Of a stretch of 13,693 bases of DNA, positions 1 through 7,180 are shown piece after piece. Position 1 is the stretch's first letter. Each line of letters opens with the position of its first letter. The stretch comes from Candidatus Gastranaerophilales bacterium (GTDB lineage Bacteria > Cyanobacteriota > Vampirovibrionia > Gastranaerophilales > Gastranaerophilaceae), in contig JAJQDG010000072.1 in NCBI GenBank assembly GCA_021202305.1, forward strand, positions 1 to 13,693, given 5' to 3'. The notes below the pieces were generated by a model that ran no database searches, was not told the DNA's origin, and saw nothing but the letters and a program-made list of their open reading frames with translations. Position numbers and translations under genes: made by a program.

Positions 1-530
1 TTCAGCTTGCAATATATGAAAACGGTACTATTGACAGTTGGGATTTAACCGGCAGCGATAGCGGCACGCTTCATGATGCAGCGAGTGCAGAAAAATTCGC
101 AGATTACATAAAACCCTATTTAAATATAATGACCGATTGCGGAACTGATAGTGATGAATGCATTATTGATATTGGATATAAATATTTAAACGGGTCAAAT
201 ACTTCCACATCGGATATTAATAATATAAATACAAAAAGCGATTTGTATAAAATAATTTTGGCGGATGGCAGTTTGGTTTGGTTTAGAACAAATGGTAATG
301 GCTGCACAAATATGGGGGGCAATGAAGAAAATATCTGTGCGATATTTTATTACGATATAAACGGCTCAACAGAGCCAAATCAATTGGGACGAGATTTATT
401 TCATTTTAAAGCAAAATATGACAGATTAATCCCATGTTCTGAAGATGATTGCTATTTAAATAATCAAGGATTTTCTTGCGCAAAATATATTATAGAACAT
501 GGAAACTTAAATTATCCCCAAACACGATAA
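1..530 (+). CDS. Pilin-like (pseudopilin family) protein, 3' part only
   Basis: The reading frame is open from base 3 to a TAA at 528-530, giving 175 visible residues; the start lies outside the window, so the ATG at 129 is internal. The visible part has no membrane segment and looks like the globular C-terminal domain of a type IV pilin or type II secretion pseudopilin. Landmarks are an I-L-A-D-G-S-L-V-W-F strand, then D-I-N-G-x-x-x-P-N-Q-L-G-R-D-L-F-H-F, then a cysteine-rich tail. The gene at the right edge of the window shares these landmarks and still has the end of a pilin N-terminal helix, which is the main reason for this call. Six or more cysteines suggest disulphides and an extracytoplasmic location (inference). 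It runs convergent to the ribosomal operon, with a hairpin between. Substrate and assembly system are unknown. Confidence 0.6.
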   Translation, partial: QLAIYENGTIDSWDLTGSDSGTLHDAASAEKFADYIKPYLNIMTDCGTDSDECIIDIGYKYLNGSNTSTSDINNINTKSDLYKIILADGSLVWFRTNGNGCTNMGGNEENICAIFYYDINGSTEPNQLGRDLFHFKAKYDRLIPCSEDDCYLNNQGFSCAKYIIEHGNLNYPQTR

Positions 531-598
531 ATTTCGCCCTCTGTATAAAGAGATATACTTATAGAGTTTTAAAAAATTTTAATTCAAATTAGAAAGCA

Positions 599-624
599 AA
601 ATACCTGCTACCTAGCAGGTATTT
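599..624. terminator. Palindromic hairpin terminator between convergent genes
   Basis: A perfect 11-bp inverted repeat (arms 599-609 and 614-624, loop ACCT) lies between the pilin-like gene on the + strand and rpsN on the - strand. On the - strand the stem is followed by a T-rich stretch (TTTTGCTTTC), and on the + strand by TTTATACC. It probably ends the ribosomal operon transcript and may work in both directions. The rest of 531-721 shows no gene. Confidence 0.75.
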
Positions 625-721
625 ATACCAATTTTAAATGTTACTATTCAAAACAAAAGTGTAAAACAAAATCTCAATCAAACGCTAAAGACCAAAGTCC
701 GCACTAATAAGAACCAAATTC

Positions 722-928
722 TTACCAGGAAGATTTTGTAACACCCGGAAGCAAACCTCTATGAGCAAATTCTCTCAAATGAATTCTGCAAAGACCGAAA
801 TCTCTGTGAAATCCGTGCGGTCTGCCGCAAATAGAACAACGGTTGTGAAGCCTGACTCTGGGATATTTTCCAATAGCTGCAAGCGCTTCTCTTTTGTGTT
901 CTTTATCTATCATGGATGTTTTTGCCAT
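722..928 (-). CDS. rpsN: 30S ribosomal protein S14, short zinc-binding form
   Basis: uS14 binds 16S rRNA in the head of the small subunit. At 68 residues this is the short type; the long cyanobacterial or E. coli form is about 100. The metal site is C31-x2-C34 with C47-x2-H50, so the fourth ligand is His where the usual zinc type has Cys. The flanks (R-L-H-N-R-C before the site and [10 protein letters not shown] at the end) look like cyanobacterial S14, so the protein reads as a cyanobacterial-like core in short zinc format. The ATG is preceded by GGAG 7 nt upstream. It follows rplE by 13 nt and is the last gene of the operon here: the expected next gene, rpsH, is absent and a terminator hairpin follows about 100 nt later. 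Confidence 0.95.
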   Translation of the reverse strand: MAKTSMIDKEHKREALAAIGKYPRVRLHNRCSICGRPHGFHRDFGLCRIHLREFAHRGLLPGVTKSSW

Positions 929-941
929 TTTTTTCTCCTTT

Positions 942-1499
942 TTAATGCTTTTTAAAAGGCATGCCTAAATGTTTCAAAAGTGCGCGCGCCTGTTCGTCAT
1001 TAGGCGCGGTCGTAATTATTGAAACGTTCATGCCCTTAACAATATCGACTTCTTCATAATGAATTTCAGGAAATAAAGATTGCTCTTTAAGCCCGAATGT
1101 ATAATTGCCGCGTCCGTCAAAACTTTTCGGGGAAATACCTCTAAAGTCCCTTATTCTGGGAAGGACAACGCAGTTTAACTTTTGAAGAAAATCATACATT
1201 TTCTCGCCTCTTAAAGTAACCATAGCGCCGACGGGCATTCCTTCTCTTAATTTATAAGAAGCGATAGATTTTTTTGCCTTTGTTGCAAGTGCTTTTTGAC
1301 CTGCAATTTTTGTTAACTGCCCCACAATGGATTCAGCAAGCTTCGAATTGTGAGAAGCTTCGCCTACACCCATATTAAGAACGATTTTATGCAATTTTGG
1401 AATTTGCATATCGTTGGACAAATTAAATTCTTTTTTTAATTCAGCCTTTATTTCGTTATTATAACGTTCCTTTAAACCGGTAGTTTTCTTTTGTGCCAT
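942..1499 (-). CDS. rplE: 50S ribosomal protein L5
   Basis: uL5 sits in the central protuberance, binds 5S rRNA and contacts the small subunit. The 185 residues match the usual 179-187. Family landmarks are I-V-L-N-M-G-V-G-E near residue 40, the [15 protein letters not shown] block near residue 80, R-I-R-D-F-R-G-I near 115 and the [12 protein letters not shown] block near 130. The start is the ATG at 1499; the N-terminal [13 protein letters not shown] fits the family. An unusually long 82-nt spacer with two hairpins separates it from rplX, so its expression relative to the upstream genes may be set by RNA structure or processing (inference). rpsN follows after 13 nt. Confidence 0.98.
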   Translation of the reverse strand: MAQKKTTGLKERYNNEIKAELKKEFNLSNDMQIPKLHKIVLNMGVGEASHNSKLAESIVGQLTKIAGQKALATKAKKSIASYKLREGMPVGAMVTLRGEKMYDFLQKLNCVVLPRIRDFRGISPKSFDGRGNYTFGLKEQSLFPEIHYEEVDIVKGMNVSIITTAPNDEQARALLKHLGMPFKKH

Positions 1500-1523
1500 T
1501 TTGATTTTCCTTAATTTCAGCCT

Positions 1524-1578
1524 TTGAGGTTTTTACTTTTTAAAGTCTTGCAAACCTCAATGCCGGGGGCGTATCCCC
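1524..1578 (-). promoter_or_regulatory. Two RNA hairpins in the rplX-rplE spacer
   Basis: The 82-nt gap holds two inverted repeats. One has 9-bp arms (1524-1532 and 1552-1560, TTGAGGTTT/AAACCTCAA) with a nested 5-bp stem (1535-1539 and 1542-1546) in its loop. The other is a 4-bp G/C stem (1566-1569 and 1575-1578) just after the rplX stop codon. Neither is followed by a clear T-tract on the - strand, so a structural, processing or regulatory role is likelier than full termination. Function is inferred only from position. Confidence 0.45.
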
Positions 1579-1581
1579 TTA

Positions 1582-1908
1582 CTATACATCAAGAGATTCG
1601 CCGCATTTTTTGCAAACGCGAACCTTTTTGTCGTTTCTTATTTCGTTTTTAATTCTTGTTGCTTTTTCGCAAGCGGGGCAGACAACCATAACATTTGAAG
1701 AATCAATTGAAGCTTCAATTTTTTTTAACCCGCCTTCAATACCTGCCATAGGGTTTGCCTTTTGGGCTTTTGTTACCATGTTGACACCTTCAACAAGAAC
1801 CTTGCCGTTAGTTGTATCAACTTTTTTGACATTGCCAATCTTGCCTTTATCTTTTCCCTGAAGAACAACAACTCTGTCGCCCGTCTTTGTATGCAATGAT
1901 TTTTTCAT
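1582..1908 (-). CDS. rplX: 50S ribosomal protein L24 with C-terminal zinc ribbon
   Basis: uL24 is an early assembly protein bound near the 5' end of 23S rRNA. The N-terminal KOW motif is plain (G-D-R-V-V-V-L-Q-G-K-D-K-G-K-I-G-N-V, residues 10-27). The C-terminal third carries C77-x2-C80 and C99-x2-C102, a zinc-ribbon pattern found in many but not all bacterial L24 proteins. Length 108 is normal. It starts 18 nt after rplN at an ATG and ends in TAG. The long structured spacer after it is the only wide gap inside the rplC-rpsN block. Confidence 0.97.
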   Translation of the reverse strand: MKKSLHTKTGDRVVVLQGKDKGKIGNVKKVDTTNGKVLVEGVNMVTKAQKANPMAGIEGGLKKIEASIDSSNVMVVCPACEKATRIKNEIRNDKKVRVCKKCGESLDV

Positions 1909-1926
1909 TTTTTCTATTCCTATTGA

Positions 1927-2295
1927 TTATATAACTTCAGGAGCCAAAGAAACTATTTTCATGTAGTTCTTTTCTCTTAATTCTCTTGCTACCGGTCCAA
2001 AAACACGGGTGCCTCTCGGGTTTCCGTCTTTTCCGATAATAACTGCCGCATTGTCATCAAACCTGATAACCGAGCCGTCATTCCTTTTGATATCCGCTTT
2101 TGTACGAACAACAACAGCCGTTACAACTTCCGATTTTTTAACCGTCATATTGGGAGCCGCCTGTTTTACCGCCGCAATAATGACATCGCCGACACCTGCA
2201 TATTTTTTGCAGGATGAACCCATAACCCGAATGCACAAAAGCTCTTTTGCACCCGTATTATCTGCAACTTGCAGTCTTGTTTCTTGCTGTATCAT
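1927..2295 (-). CDS. rplN: 50S ribosomal protein L14
   Basis: uL14 lies at the subunit interface and forms bridge B8. The 122 residues equal the standard length. The start [17 protein letters not shown] and the A-V-V-V-R-T-K block near residue 64 are classic family signatures, as is the [13 protein letters not shown] end. The start is the ATG at 2295, 11 nt after the rpsQ stop. Nothing is missing or unusual. Confidence 0.98.
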   Translation of the reverse strand: MIQQETRLQVADNTGAKELLCIRVMGSSCKKYAGVGDVIIAAVKQAAPNMTVKKSEVVTAVVVRTKADIKRNDGSVIRFDDNAAVIIGKDGNPRGTRVFGPVARELREKNYMKIVSLAPEVI

Positions 2296-2306
2296 TTTAA
2301 TTTACC

Positions 2307-2552
2307 TTATTTCTTAGCTTCTATAACTTTGTCCAATACCCATCTGACCTGACTTGAAATCGGTCTGTTTTCAATGATTGAAACAACATCCCCTTCACTG
2401 CATGTATTTTTTGCATCATGCGCTTTGTAATTTTTGGTCATTATGGTTCTTTTTTTATATTTTTCATGCATTTTTGGTTCACTAACCTGAACTACAATGG
2501 TTTTATCCATTTTGCTGCTTACCACTGTGCCTTGTTTTATTTTTTTTGGCAT
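2307..2552 (-). CDS. rpsQ: 30S ribosomal protein S17
   Basis: uS17 is a primary 16S rRNA-binding protein with an OB fold. The 81 residues fit the family. Diagnostic stretches are G-T-V-V-S-S-K-M-D-K-T-I-V-V (residues 8-21), a basic K-Y-K-K-R-T segment, the A-H-D block, then G-D-V-V-S-I-I-E-N-R-P-I-S. The ATG at 2552 has AAGGAA a few bases upstream. It follows rpmC by 21 nt and precedes rplN by 11 nt, the usual order of the S10 operon. Confidence 0.97.
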   Translation of the reverse strand: MPKKIKQGTVVSSKMDKTIVVQVSEPKMHEKYKKRTIMTKNYKAHDAKNTCSEGDVVSIIENRPISSQVRWVLDKVIEAKK

Positions 2553-2573
2553 TTTTTTGTTCCTTATCTTTTA

Positions 2574-2771
2574 TTAAGCTTGAAGTTCTTTTTGTCTTAA
2601 AACGGTTTTCATTTGTGCAACTTGTCTTTTCAAGGTTTTAATCTGCGCGGGGTTTTCAAGCGGGGTCATTTTATTGTGTTTGATTCTAAGCTTGAAAAGC
2701 TCCCCTTTGGCATTTATTATTGCTTCTTTTAGTTCATCAGCCGTTTTATCTTTAATTTCCTGAAGTTTCAT
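2574..2771 (-). CDS. rpmC: 50S ribosomal protein L29
   Basis: uL29 is a small two-helix protein near the peptide exit tunnel, close to L23. The frame could open at a GTG at 2780, directly after the rplP stop, but the ATG at 2771 is the better start. AGGTGA (2777-2782) lies 5 nt before it, partly inside the rplP stop codon, and M-K-L-Q-E-I-K-D-K fits the family N-terminus. This gives 65 residues. The helical signature is E-L-F-K-L-R-I-K-H-N-K with the following basic K-T-L-K-R-Q helix. Translation is probably coupled to rplP. Confidence 0.95.
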   Translation of the reverse strand: MKLQEIKDKTADELKEAIINAKGELFKLRIKHNKMTPLENPAQIKTLKRQVAQMKTVLRQKELQA

Positions 2772-2776
2772 AATCT

Positions 2777-2782
2777 TCACCT
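2777..2782 (-). promoter_or_regulatory. Shine-Dalgarno site deciding the rpmC start
   Basis: AGGTGA on the - strand overlaps the rplP TAG and sits 5 nt before the ATG at 2771. It favours that ATG over the GTG at 2780. Confidence 0.7.
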
Positions 2783-3185
2783 ATTTTTCTACTATTTTCG
2801 TTTTAACCGGCAATTTTTGCGCAGCCAATTGAAGCGCTTTAATTGCTTCTTCCCTGATTGAATAATCAATTTCAAAAAGCATTCTGCCGGGTTTAACAAC
2901 AGCCACCCAATATTCAGGATTACCCTTTCCCTTGCCCATACGGGTTTCAGCCGGTTTTTTAGTAATCGGCTTGTCAGGGAAAATTTTAATCCAAACATTG
3001 CCGCCGCGCTTAATTTGCCTTGTCATGCAGCGTCTTGCAGCTTCAATTTGGCGCGAGGTAATCCATGCGGGTTCTGTAGTTGCAAGCCCGTATGAACCGA
3101 ACTCAAGAGAAATACCCCTTGTTTCCGTACCCTTCATATTGCCTTTTTGTTTTTTTCTGAATTTGGTTTTTTTAGGCATTAACAT
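2781..3185 (-). CDS. rplP: 50S ribosomal protein L16
   Basis: uL16 is a late assembly protein that contacts A-site and P-site tRNA. The 134 residues are close to the usual 136-140. The start [12 protein letters not shown] follows the family MLxPK pattern, so the first ATG (3185) is chosen over the third codon. R-M-G-K-G-K-G at residues 82-88 is the conserved basic loop, with the arginine that some bacteria hydroxylate. Further landmarks are the E-A-A-R-R segment near residue 48 and G-R-M-L-F-E-I near 100. It begins 16 nt after rpsC and ends in TAG next to the rpmC signals. Confidence 0.98.
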   Translation of the reverse strand: MLMPKKTKFRKKQKGNMKGTETRGISLEFGSYGLATTEPAWITSRQIEAARRCMTRQIKRGGNVWIKIFPDKPITKKPAETRMGKGKGNPEYWVAVVKPGRMLFEIDYSIREEAIKALQLAAQKLPVKTKIVEK

Positions 3186-3201
3186 TTTATTTGCTCCTTA
3201 T

Positions 3202-3948
3202 TTATGCTTCCGCGCCTTCGGCTTCGGCATTTTCAGCACGTTTTTTTCTCTGAGGAAAACGTGCAGGTTTTTCTTGTGTAACTTTTTTAGTTTTAATATT
3301 TTGATCCGCTTTTTCGCCGGGCATTAAATCACTCTTGAATACCCAAACTTTAACACCGATTTTTCCCATTACAGTATCAGCTTCCGCAAATCCGTACTGA
3401 ACATCAGCTCTTAAAGTTTGAAGCGGTATTCTGCCTTCTTTTGCCCATTCGGACCTTGCAATTTCAGCACCGCCCAAACGTCCGGAAACTTTAACCTTAA
3501 TGCCCAAAACACCTGCGCGCATTGTTCTTTGCATTGCCTGTTTCATCGCGCGGCGAAAAGCGATACGTTTTTCTAATTGGAGTGCAATGTTTTCTGCAAC
3601 CAATTGCGCATCAACGTCAATTCTGGCAACTTCAACAACGTCAATTGAGACATTGTTATTTGATATAAGTTTTTGAACGGCAGCTCTAAGCTCATCAATA
3701 CCTTGACCGCCGCGCCCGACAACTATACCTGGCTTAGCCGTTACAACCGTTATATTGACACTTTGAGCTTTTCTTTGAATATTAATTCTGCTAACACCTG
3801 CAGTGTAGAGTTTTTTCTTAACAAAACGCCTGATTTTAGCATCTTCCGCAATATTTTCCGCGTACTGTTTTCTTTTAGCGAACCATGTAGAAACCCACGG
3901 TTCTATTATTCCCATTCTGAATCCTGTCGGATGTGTTTTTTGTCCCAA
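3202..3948 (-). CDS. rpsC: 30S ribosomal protein S3 (TTG start)
   Basis: uS3 lines the mRNA entry channel and helps unwind mRNA. The first codon is TTG at 3948: [11 protein letters not shown] is the conserved N-terminus, and AGGAG stands 7 nt upstream. The KH domain has its G-R-G-G-Q-G loop at residues 78-83, and the C-terminal domain contains [11 protein letters not shown]. The W-F-A segment at 22-24 and I-A-E-D-A-K-I-R-R resemble cyanobacterial S3. After about residue 212 there is a charged tail rich in Lys, Ala and Glu, bringing the length to 248, within the family range. It lies 10 nt after rplV and 16 nt before rplP. Confidence 0.98.
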   Translation of the reverse strand: MGQKTHPTGFRMGIIEPWVSTWFAKRKQYAENIAEDAKIRRFVKKKLYTAGVSRINIQRKAQSVNITVVTAKPGIVVGRGGQGIDELRAAVQKLISNNNVSIDVVEVARIDVDAQLVAENIALQLEKRIAFRRAMKQAMQRTMRAGVLGIKVKVSGRLGGAEIARSEWAKEGRIPLQTLRADVQYGFAEADTVMGKIGVKVWVFKSDLMPGEKADQNIKTKKVTQEKPARFPQRKKRAENAEAEGAEA

Positions 3949-3955
3949 TTTTCTG

Positions 3956-3960
3956 CTCCT
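3956..3960 (-). promoter_or_regulatory. Ribosome binding site supporting the rpsC TTG start
   Basis: AGGAG on the - strand, 7 nt before the TTG at 3948, overlaps the rplV stop codon (3959-3961). It explains how the rare start codon of an essential gene is recognised. Confidence 0.75.
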
Positions 3961-4297
3961 AGTTATTATTCGTTAATTTAACCGTTATGTGCGAGGTTCT
4001 TTTCAACCTTTTATACATTCTGCCCTGCGCGCGGGGTCTTGCCCTTTTATAGGTAACGGATTCGTCGGCATAGATTTCTGAAACTTTCAGGTTATCGGCT
4101 CTGCCGTCAAATTTTTCCTGCGCATTTGCCACTGCCGCTGTGAGATTTTTTTCAACAACCCTTGCGGCAAAATAAGGCATGTATTTAAGCATTTTTAATG
4201 CCTCTGATGCAACCTTGCCGCGAATTTCATTGATAACACGGCGAAGTTTCCTTGCGGGCATTTTAATATTTGTTTGTTTTGCAGTTGCTTGTTGCAT
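3959..4297 (-). CDS. rplV: 50S ribosomal protein L22
   Basis: uL22 lines the peptide exit tunnel through a long beta-hairpin, the region where macrolide-resistance changes occur in other species. The 112 residues fit the family. Near the N-terminus the protein reads [16 protein letters not shown], the equivalent of the usual S-P-R-K-A-R-L-V motif. The tunnel hairpin is the basic stretch at about 83-99 ([14 protein letters not shown]), followed by T-S-H-I-T-V. The start is the ATG at 4297, 21 nt after rpsS. The stop TAG overlaps the rpsC ribosome binding site. Confidence 0.97.
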   Translation of the reverse strand: MQQATAKQTNIKMPARKLRRVINEIRGKVASEALKMLKYMPYFAARVVEKNLTAAVANAQEKFDGRADNLKVSEIYADESVTYKRARPRAQGRMYKRLKRTSHITVKLTNNN

Positions 4298-4318
4298 TTT
4301 CCTTATTCCTTTATTTTT

Positions 4319-4603
4319 TTAAGCTTTTTTCTTGGCGGTCTTATCCTGTCCTGCATGCCCTCTAAATGTTCTTGTTGCGGCAAACTCGCCAAGCTTATGA
4401 CCAACCATTTGTTCTGTTATATAAACAGGAACATGAGATTTACCGTTATGTACGGCAATTGTATGACCAAGCATATCGGGAACTATCATTGAAGCTCTCG
4501 ACCAGGTTTTAACAACCTTTTTTTCTTGTGTTTCATTTAATTTATTTATCTTTTTTATCAAAGAGCTGTGAACAAACGGCCCTTTCTTTAATGAACGAGG
4601 CAT
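4319..4603 (-). CDS. rpsS: 30S ribosomal protein S19
   Basis: uS19 forms a complex with S13 in the small-subunit head and contacts the large subunit. The 94 residues are standard. [11 protein letters not shown] at the start, K-T-W-S-R-A-S-M-I at about 32-40 and [10 protein letters not shown] are near-invariant family stretches, as is V-G-H-K-L-G-E-F-A before T-R-T-F-R-G-H. An AGGAG site lies about 10 nt before the ATG, within the 13-nt gap after rplB. The C-terminal lysine-rich tail is normal. Confidence 0.98.
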   Translation of the reverse strand: MPRSLKKGPFVHSSLIKKINKLNETQEKKVVKTWSRASMIVPDMLGHTIAVHNGKSHVPVYITEQMVGHKLGEFAATRTFRGHAGQDKTAKKKA

Positions 4604-4616
4604 TAACTATGTTCTC

Positions 4617-5444
4617 CTATTTTTTTCTTCTTCTAACTATAAGCTTGCTTGAAGCTTTCTTTGAATTTCTTGTTTTATGACCGAGTGCAGGTTTGCCCCA
4701 AGGTGTTTTAGGATTGCCGCCGGGGCCAGTTTTACCTTCGCCGCCGCCGTGAGGGTGGTCAACAGGGTTCATTGTAACACCTCTGACTGTCGGTTTTATG
4801 CCTAAGTATCTTTTTCTGCCTGCCTTGCCAAGCGAAAGGTTTTTGTATTCTTGATTTCCGAGAATACCAATCGTAGCAAGACATTCTTTTCTGACCATTC
4901 TCATTTCGGTTGAAGGAAGTTTAATTGTAACATAATCGCCTTCTTTAGCCATTAATTGAGCAGCATCACCGGCAGAGCGGACAAGTTTTGCTCCGCGCCC
5001 GGGGATTAATTCAATATTATGAACCATGGTGCCGAGCGGTATCATCTCTAAAGGAAGTGCATTGCCGGTTTTAATATCTGCATCGTGTCCTGAAACAATC
5101 GTATCCCCGACATTTAAACCATCGGGAGTTAAAATGTATCTTTTTTCACCGTCTTGATATACAACAAGTGAAATTCTGACATTTCTGTTCGGATCATATT
5201 CAACAGACTTAATAAATCCGATTATACCGAATTTTTCGCGCTTGTAGTCAATCATGCGGTATTTGCGCTTGTGTCCGCCGCCTATATGTCTTGTAGTAAT
5301 TCTGCCAGTATTATTTCTTCCGCCTGTTTTCTTTTTGGGTTTAAGAAGGGATTTTTCCGGAGTTTGCGTAGTAATTTCAGCAAAATCAGGTTTTGTCATG
5401 CCTCTTTGACCCGGAGAAGTGGGATTAATTTTACGAATAGCCAT
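4617..5444 (-). CDS. rplB: 50S ribosomal protein L2
   Basis: uL2 binds 23S rRNA near the peptidyl transferase centre and is needed for subunit joining. The 275 residues match the usual length. F-A-E-I-T-T at 21-26 and P-E-K-S-L near 30 resemble cyanobacterial L2. The central [12 protein letters not shown] block and the C-terminal [12 protein letters not shown] (226-237) are family hallmarks; H230 corresponds to the conserved histidine E. coli numbers 229. The ATG follows the rplW stop by only 3 nt, with GGGAG about 8 nt upstream inside rplW, so translation is probably coupled. Confidence 0.98.
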   Translation of the reverse strand: MAIRKINPTSPGQRGMTKPDFAEITTQTPEKSLLKPKKKTGGRNNTGRITTRHIGGGHKRKYRMIDYKREKFGIIGFIKSVEYDPNRNVRISLVVYQDGEKRYILTPDGLNVGDTIVSGHDADIKTGNALPLEMIPLGTMVHNIELIPGRGAKLVRSAGDAAQLMAKEGDYVTIKLPSTEMRMVRKECLATIGILGNQEYKNLSLGKAGRKRYLGIKPTVRGVTMNPVDHPHGGGEGKTGPGGNPKTPWGKPALGHKTRNSKKASSKLIVRRRKK

Positions 5445-5447
5445 TTG

Positions 5448-5756
5448 TTATACTCCCGTTAATTCTTGGATAGGTTCGCCTTCGATTGTAACGACGGCTT
5501 TTTTACCCGATTGTGTTCTTCCGAATTTTCTGCCCAGTCTTTTTGTATGAGAGGGCATATATATCGTTCTTACTTTCTTTACCTTTCTGTCGGGGTAAGC
5601 AAGCTCGATTGCCTGTGCGATTTCAACCTTTGTTGCATCAGATACAACTTCAAATGTGTATTGCCCCTCCTGCACGGCAGTCATTGATTTTTCGGTAATC
5701 AAAGGTTTTTTTATGATATCGTACAATTTTTCTTTGTTGGTTTTTGTATTTGCCAT
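5448..5756 (-). CDS. rplW: 50S ribosomal protein L23
   Basis: uL23 sits at the exit of the peptide tunnel and is the docking point for trigger factor and signal recognition particle. The 102 residues are normal. P-L-I-T-E-K-S-M at 18-25 and the Y-T-F-E-V strand are the family signature; the C-terminal half has the K-V-R-T-I-Y-M-P-S-H-T-K-R-L-G-R-K-F-G-R loop. The ATG overlaps the rplD stop in a TAATG junction (shared A at 5756), which points to translational coupling. Confidence 0.97.
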   Translation of the reverse strand: MANTKTNKEKLYDIIKKPLITEKSMTAVQEGQYTFEVVSDATKVEIAQAIELAYPDRKVKKVRTIYMPSHTKRLGRKFGRTQSGKKAVVTIEGEPIQELTGV

Positions 5757-6388
5757 TATTTTGCCAACCTTTCAGTAATTTCATTTATGGCAGCTTCAGT
5801 CATGATGATTGAATTTGCCTCAAGTAAATCTTTAACGTTTAAATTTGAAGGAAGTAAAAGCTTAACCGAAGCAATGTTTCTTGCTGCAAGTGTAAGGTTT
5901 TTGTTTTCTTCAGCTTTTGTATCTGCAACTATTAAAATCTTGCCTTCTGCTTTAACATCTGAAAGGATTTTAACCATATTTTTTGTTTTAGCTTCTTTTA
6001 GTTCGGAAAAGTCTTTAATTACCGTAACTGCTTCCAATTTAGCTGAAAGCGCCGACTTTAAAGCCAATTTTCTTGCCTTTTGCGGAAGCGAGATATCGTA
6101 ACATCTCGGCTTTGGTCCAAAAGATACACCGCCGCCTGCAAATAACGGGCTTCTGATTGAACCTGCACGGGCGCGGCCTGTACCCTTTTGTTTCCATGGC
6201 TTTCTGCCGCCGCCTGAAACTTCCGCTCTGGTTTTAGTATTTGCAGAACCCTGACGGGCATTGTTCAATTGCCTTTTTAATGCAAGGTGCATAATATGTA
6301 TATTCGGCTCAACCGCAAAAACGGTATCATCCAAATTCATTTCGCCAATCTGGCTTCCCTGTATATTTAGTAATGTTTTTTGTGTCAT
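5756..6388 (-). CDS. rplD: 50S ribosomal protein L4
   Basis: uL4 binds 23S rRNA and sends a loop into the exit tunnel; in E. coli it also represses its own operon, which is not shown here. The frame opens at an ATG at 6409 inside rplC, but the ATG at 6388 is preferred: AGAGGT (6396-6401) lies 7 nt before it, and M-T-Q-K-T-L-L-N fits the family better. That gives 210 residues. The tunnel loop is residues about 45-95, including R-Q-G, the G-G-G-R-K-P-W-K-Q-K-G-T-G-R-A-R-A-G-S run and F-G-P-K-P-R, very like cyanobacterial L4. The stop overlaps the rplW start by one base. Confidence 0.96.
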   Translation of the reverse strand: MTQKTLLNIQGSQIGEMNLDDTVFAVEPNIHIMHLALKRQLNNARQGSANTKTRAEVSGGGRKPWKQKGTGRARAGSIRSPLFAGGGVSFGPKPRCYDISLPQKARKLALKSALSAKLEAVTVIKDFSELKEAKTKNMVKILSDVKAEGKILIVADTKAEENKNLTLAARNIASVKLLLPSNLNVKDLLEANSIIMTEAAINEITERLAK

Positions 6389-6395
6389 TTCAATT

Positions 6396-6401
6396 ACCTC
6401 T
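6396..6401 (-). promoter_or_regulatory. Shine-Dalgarno site deciding the rplD start
   Basis: AGAGGT on the - strand overlaps the rplC stop (TAG, 6400-6402) and stands 7 nt before the ATG at 6388. The alternative ATG at 6409 has no comparable site. Confidence 0.7.
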
Positions 6402-7038
6402 AATTCCATTTTGTTCTTGAAGGCTTAACTGTAACCAATTTTCCTTCAGGACCCGGAACTGAGCCCTTTACGAGTAATAAATTTTTATCCGAATCGACCC
6501 TGATAACGGTCAATTTTGGTGTAGTAACAATTTCATTGCCCATGTTGCCTGCCATTCTTTTACCTTTGACAACACGCCCCGGAGTGGTACCTGCACCTAT
6601 GGAACCCGGTTCCCTATGATTTTTCGAACCATGAGCCATAGGCCCTCTTGAGAAATTATGACGCTTTACCGTACCCTGAAAACCCTTGCCTATTGATTTT
6701 CCGGTAACATCAACCTTTTGAACGCCGTCTAATACTTTGGACAATTCAATTTTTTGACCTACCGTATAATCTGCGGGGTTATCAACACGAAACTCTTGAA
6801 GGTGGCGGAAGTTTTCAAGATTATTTTTCTTAAAATGCCCCAGCTGAGCCTTTGTCAAGTGTTTTTCTTTTGCACTTACAACACCCAGTTGAATAGCATT
6901 GTAGCCATCCGTTTCTGTTGTTTTAACCTGACAAACAGTTGCAGGTTCAATTTTAATTACAGTAACAGGTATACATAAGCCATTTTCGTCATACACCTGT
7001 GTCATTCCGAGTTTTTCCCCGATAACACCTAATGTCAT
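6400..7038 (-). CDS. rplC: 50S ribosomal protein L3
   Basis: uL3 is one of the first proteins to bind 23S rRNA and reaches toward the peptidyl transferase centre. The 212 residues are standard. The start G-E-K-L-G-M-T-Q-V-Y-D, the central G-K-G-F-Q-G-T-V-K-R-H-N-F and R-G-P-M-A-H-G-S-K-N-H-R-E-P-G-S-I-G-A-G-T-T-P followed by G-R-V are diagnostic, and the last stretch closely matches cyanobacterial L3. The ATG at 7038 has AAAGG about 10 nt upstream. A 142-nt gap separates it from rpsJ, wide for this operon, so an internal promoter or leader cannot be excluded. Confidence 0.98.
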   Translation of the reverse strand: MTLGVIGEKLGMTQVYDENGLCIPVTVIKIEPATVCQVKTTETDGYNAIQLGVVSAKEKHLTKAQLGHFKKNNLENFRHLQEFRVDNPADYTVGQKIELSKVLDGVQKVDVTGKSIGKGFQGTVKRHNFSRGPMAHGSKNHREPGSIGAGTTPGRVVKGKRMAGNMGNEIVTTPKLTVIRVDSDKNLLLVKGSVPGPEGKLVTVKPSRTKWN

Positions 7039-7180
7039 TCGTTATTTACCTTTCCATTGTGAGAGCTGCCATTTTCGGTTTTTCTCTTTTGTACTACATT
7101 CTCAGGTTTTGTTTGCTTTTTACAAACTCCGCCCTTTTTGAACAGTTCACATTCAATTAATCAATTTTTAATGTGATAAT
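7039..7180 (-). other. 142-nt rpsJ-rplC spacer, no gene
   Basis: Only small symmetric elements are visible: a 5-bp stem (7111-7115 and 7123-7127) and an 11-base interrupted palindrome, TGAACAGTTCA, near 7139-7149. An eight-codon frame just before rplC has no ribosome binding site and is not called. I see no convincing promoter or T-tailed terminator, so rpsJ and rplC are probably co-transcribed. In Cyanobacteria rpsJ usually belongs to the str (tufA) cluster, so this gap may mark a junction between formerly separate units (inference). Confidence 0.4.

Noticed and set aside
2772..2780. GTG start for rpmC directly after the rplP stop
   Set aside because: The ATG at 2771 has a well-spaced AGGTGA and gives the usual L29 N-terminus.
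2932..3327. Open frame of 131 codons on the + strand across rpsC and rplP
   Set aside because: It is antisense to two certain ribosomal genes and spans their junction, with no family features.
6389..6409. Upstream ATG for rplD, overlapping rplC
   Set aside because: The ATG at 6388 has AGAGGT 7 nt upstream and a family-like N-terminus; the ATG at 6409 has no comparable site.
7040..7070. Eight-codon frame (M-A-A-L-T-M-E-R) just upstream of rplC, a possible leader peptide
   Set aside because: It has no ribosome binding site and no attenuator-like structure or regulatory codon run.
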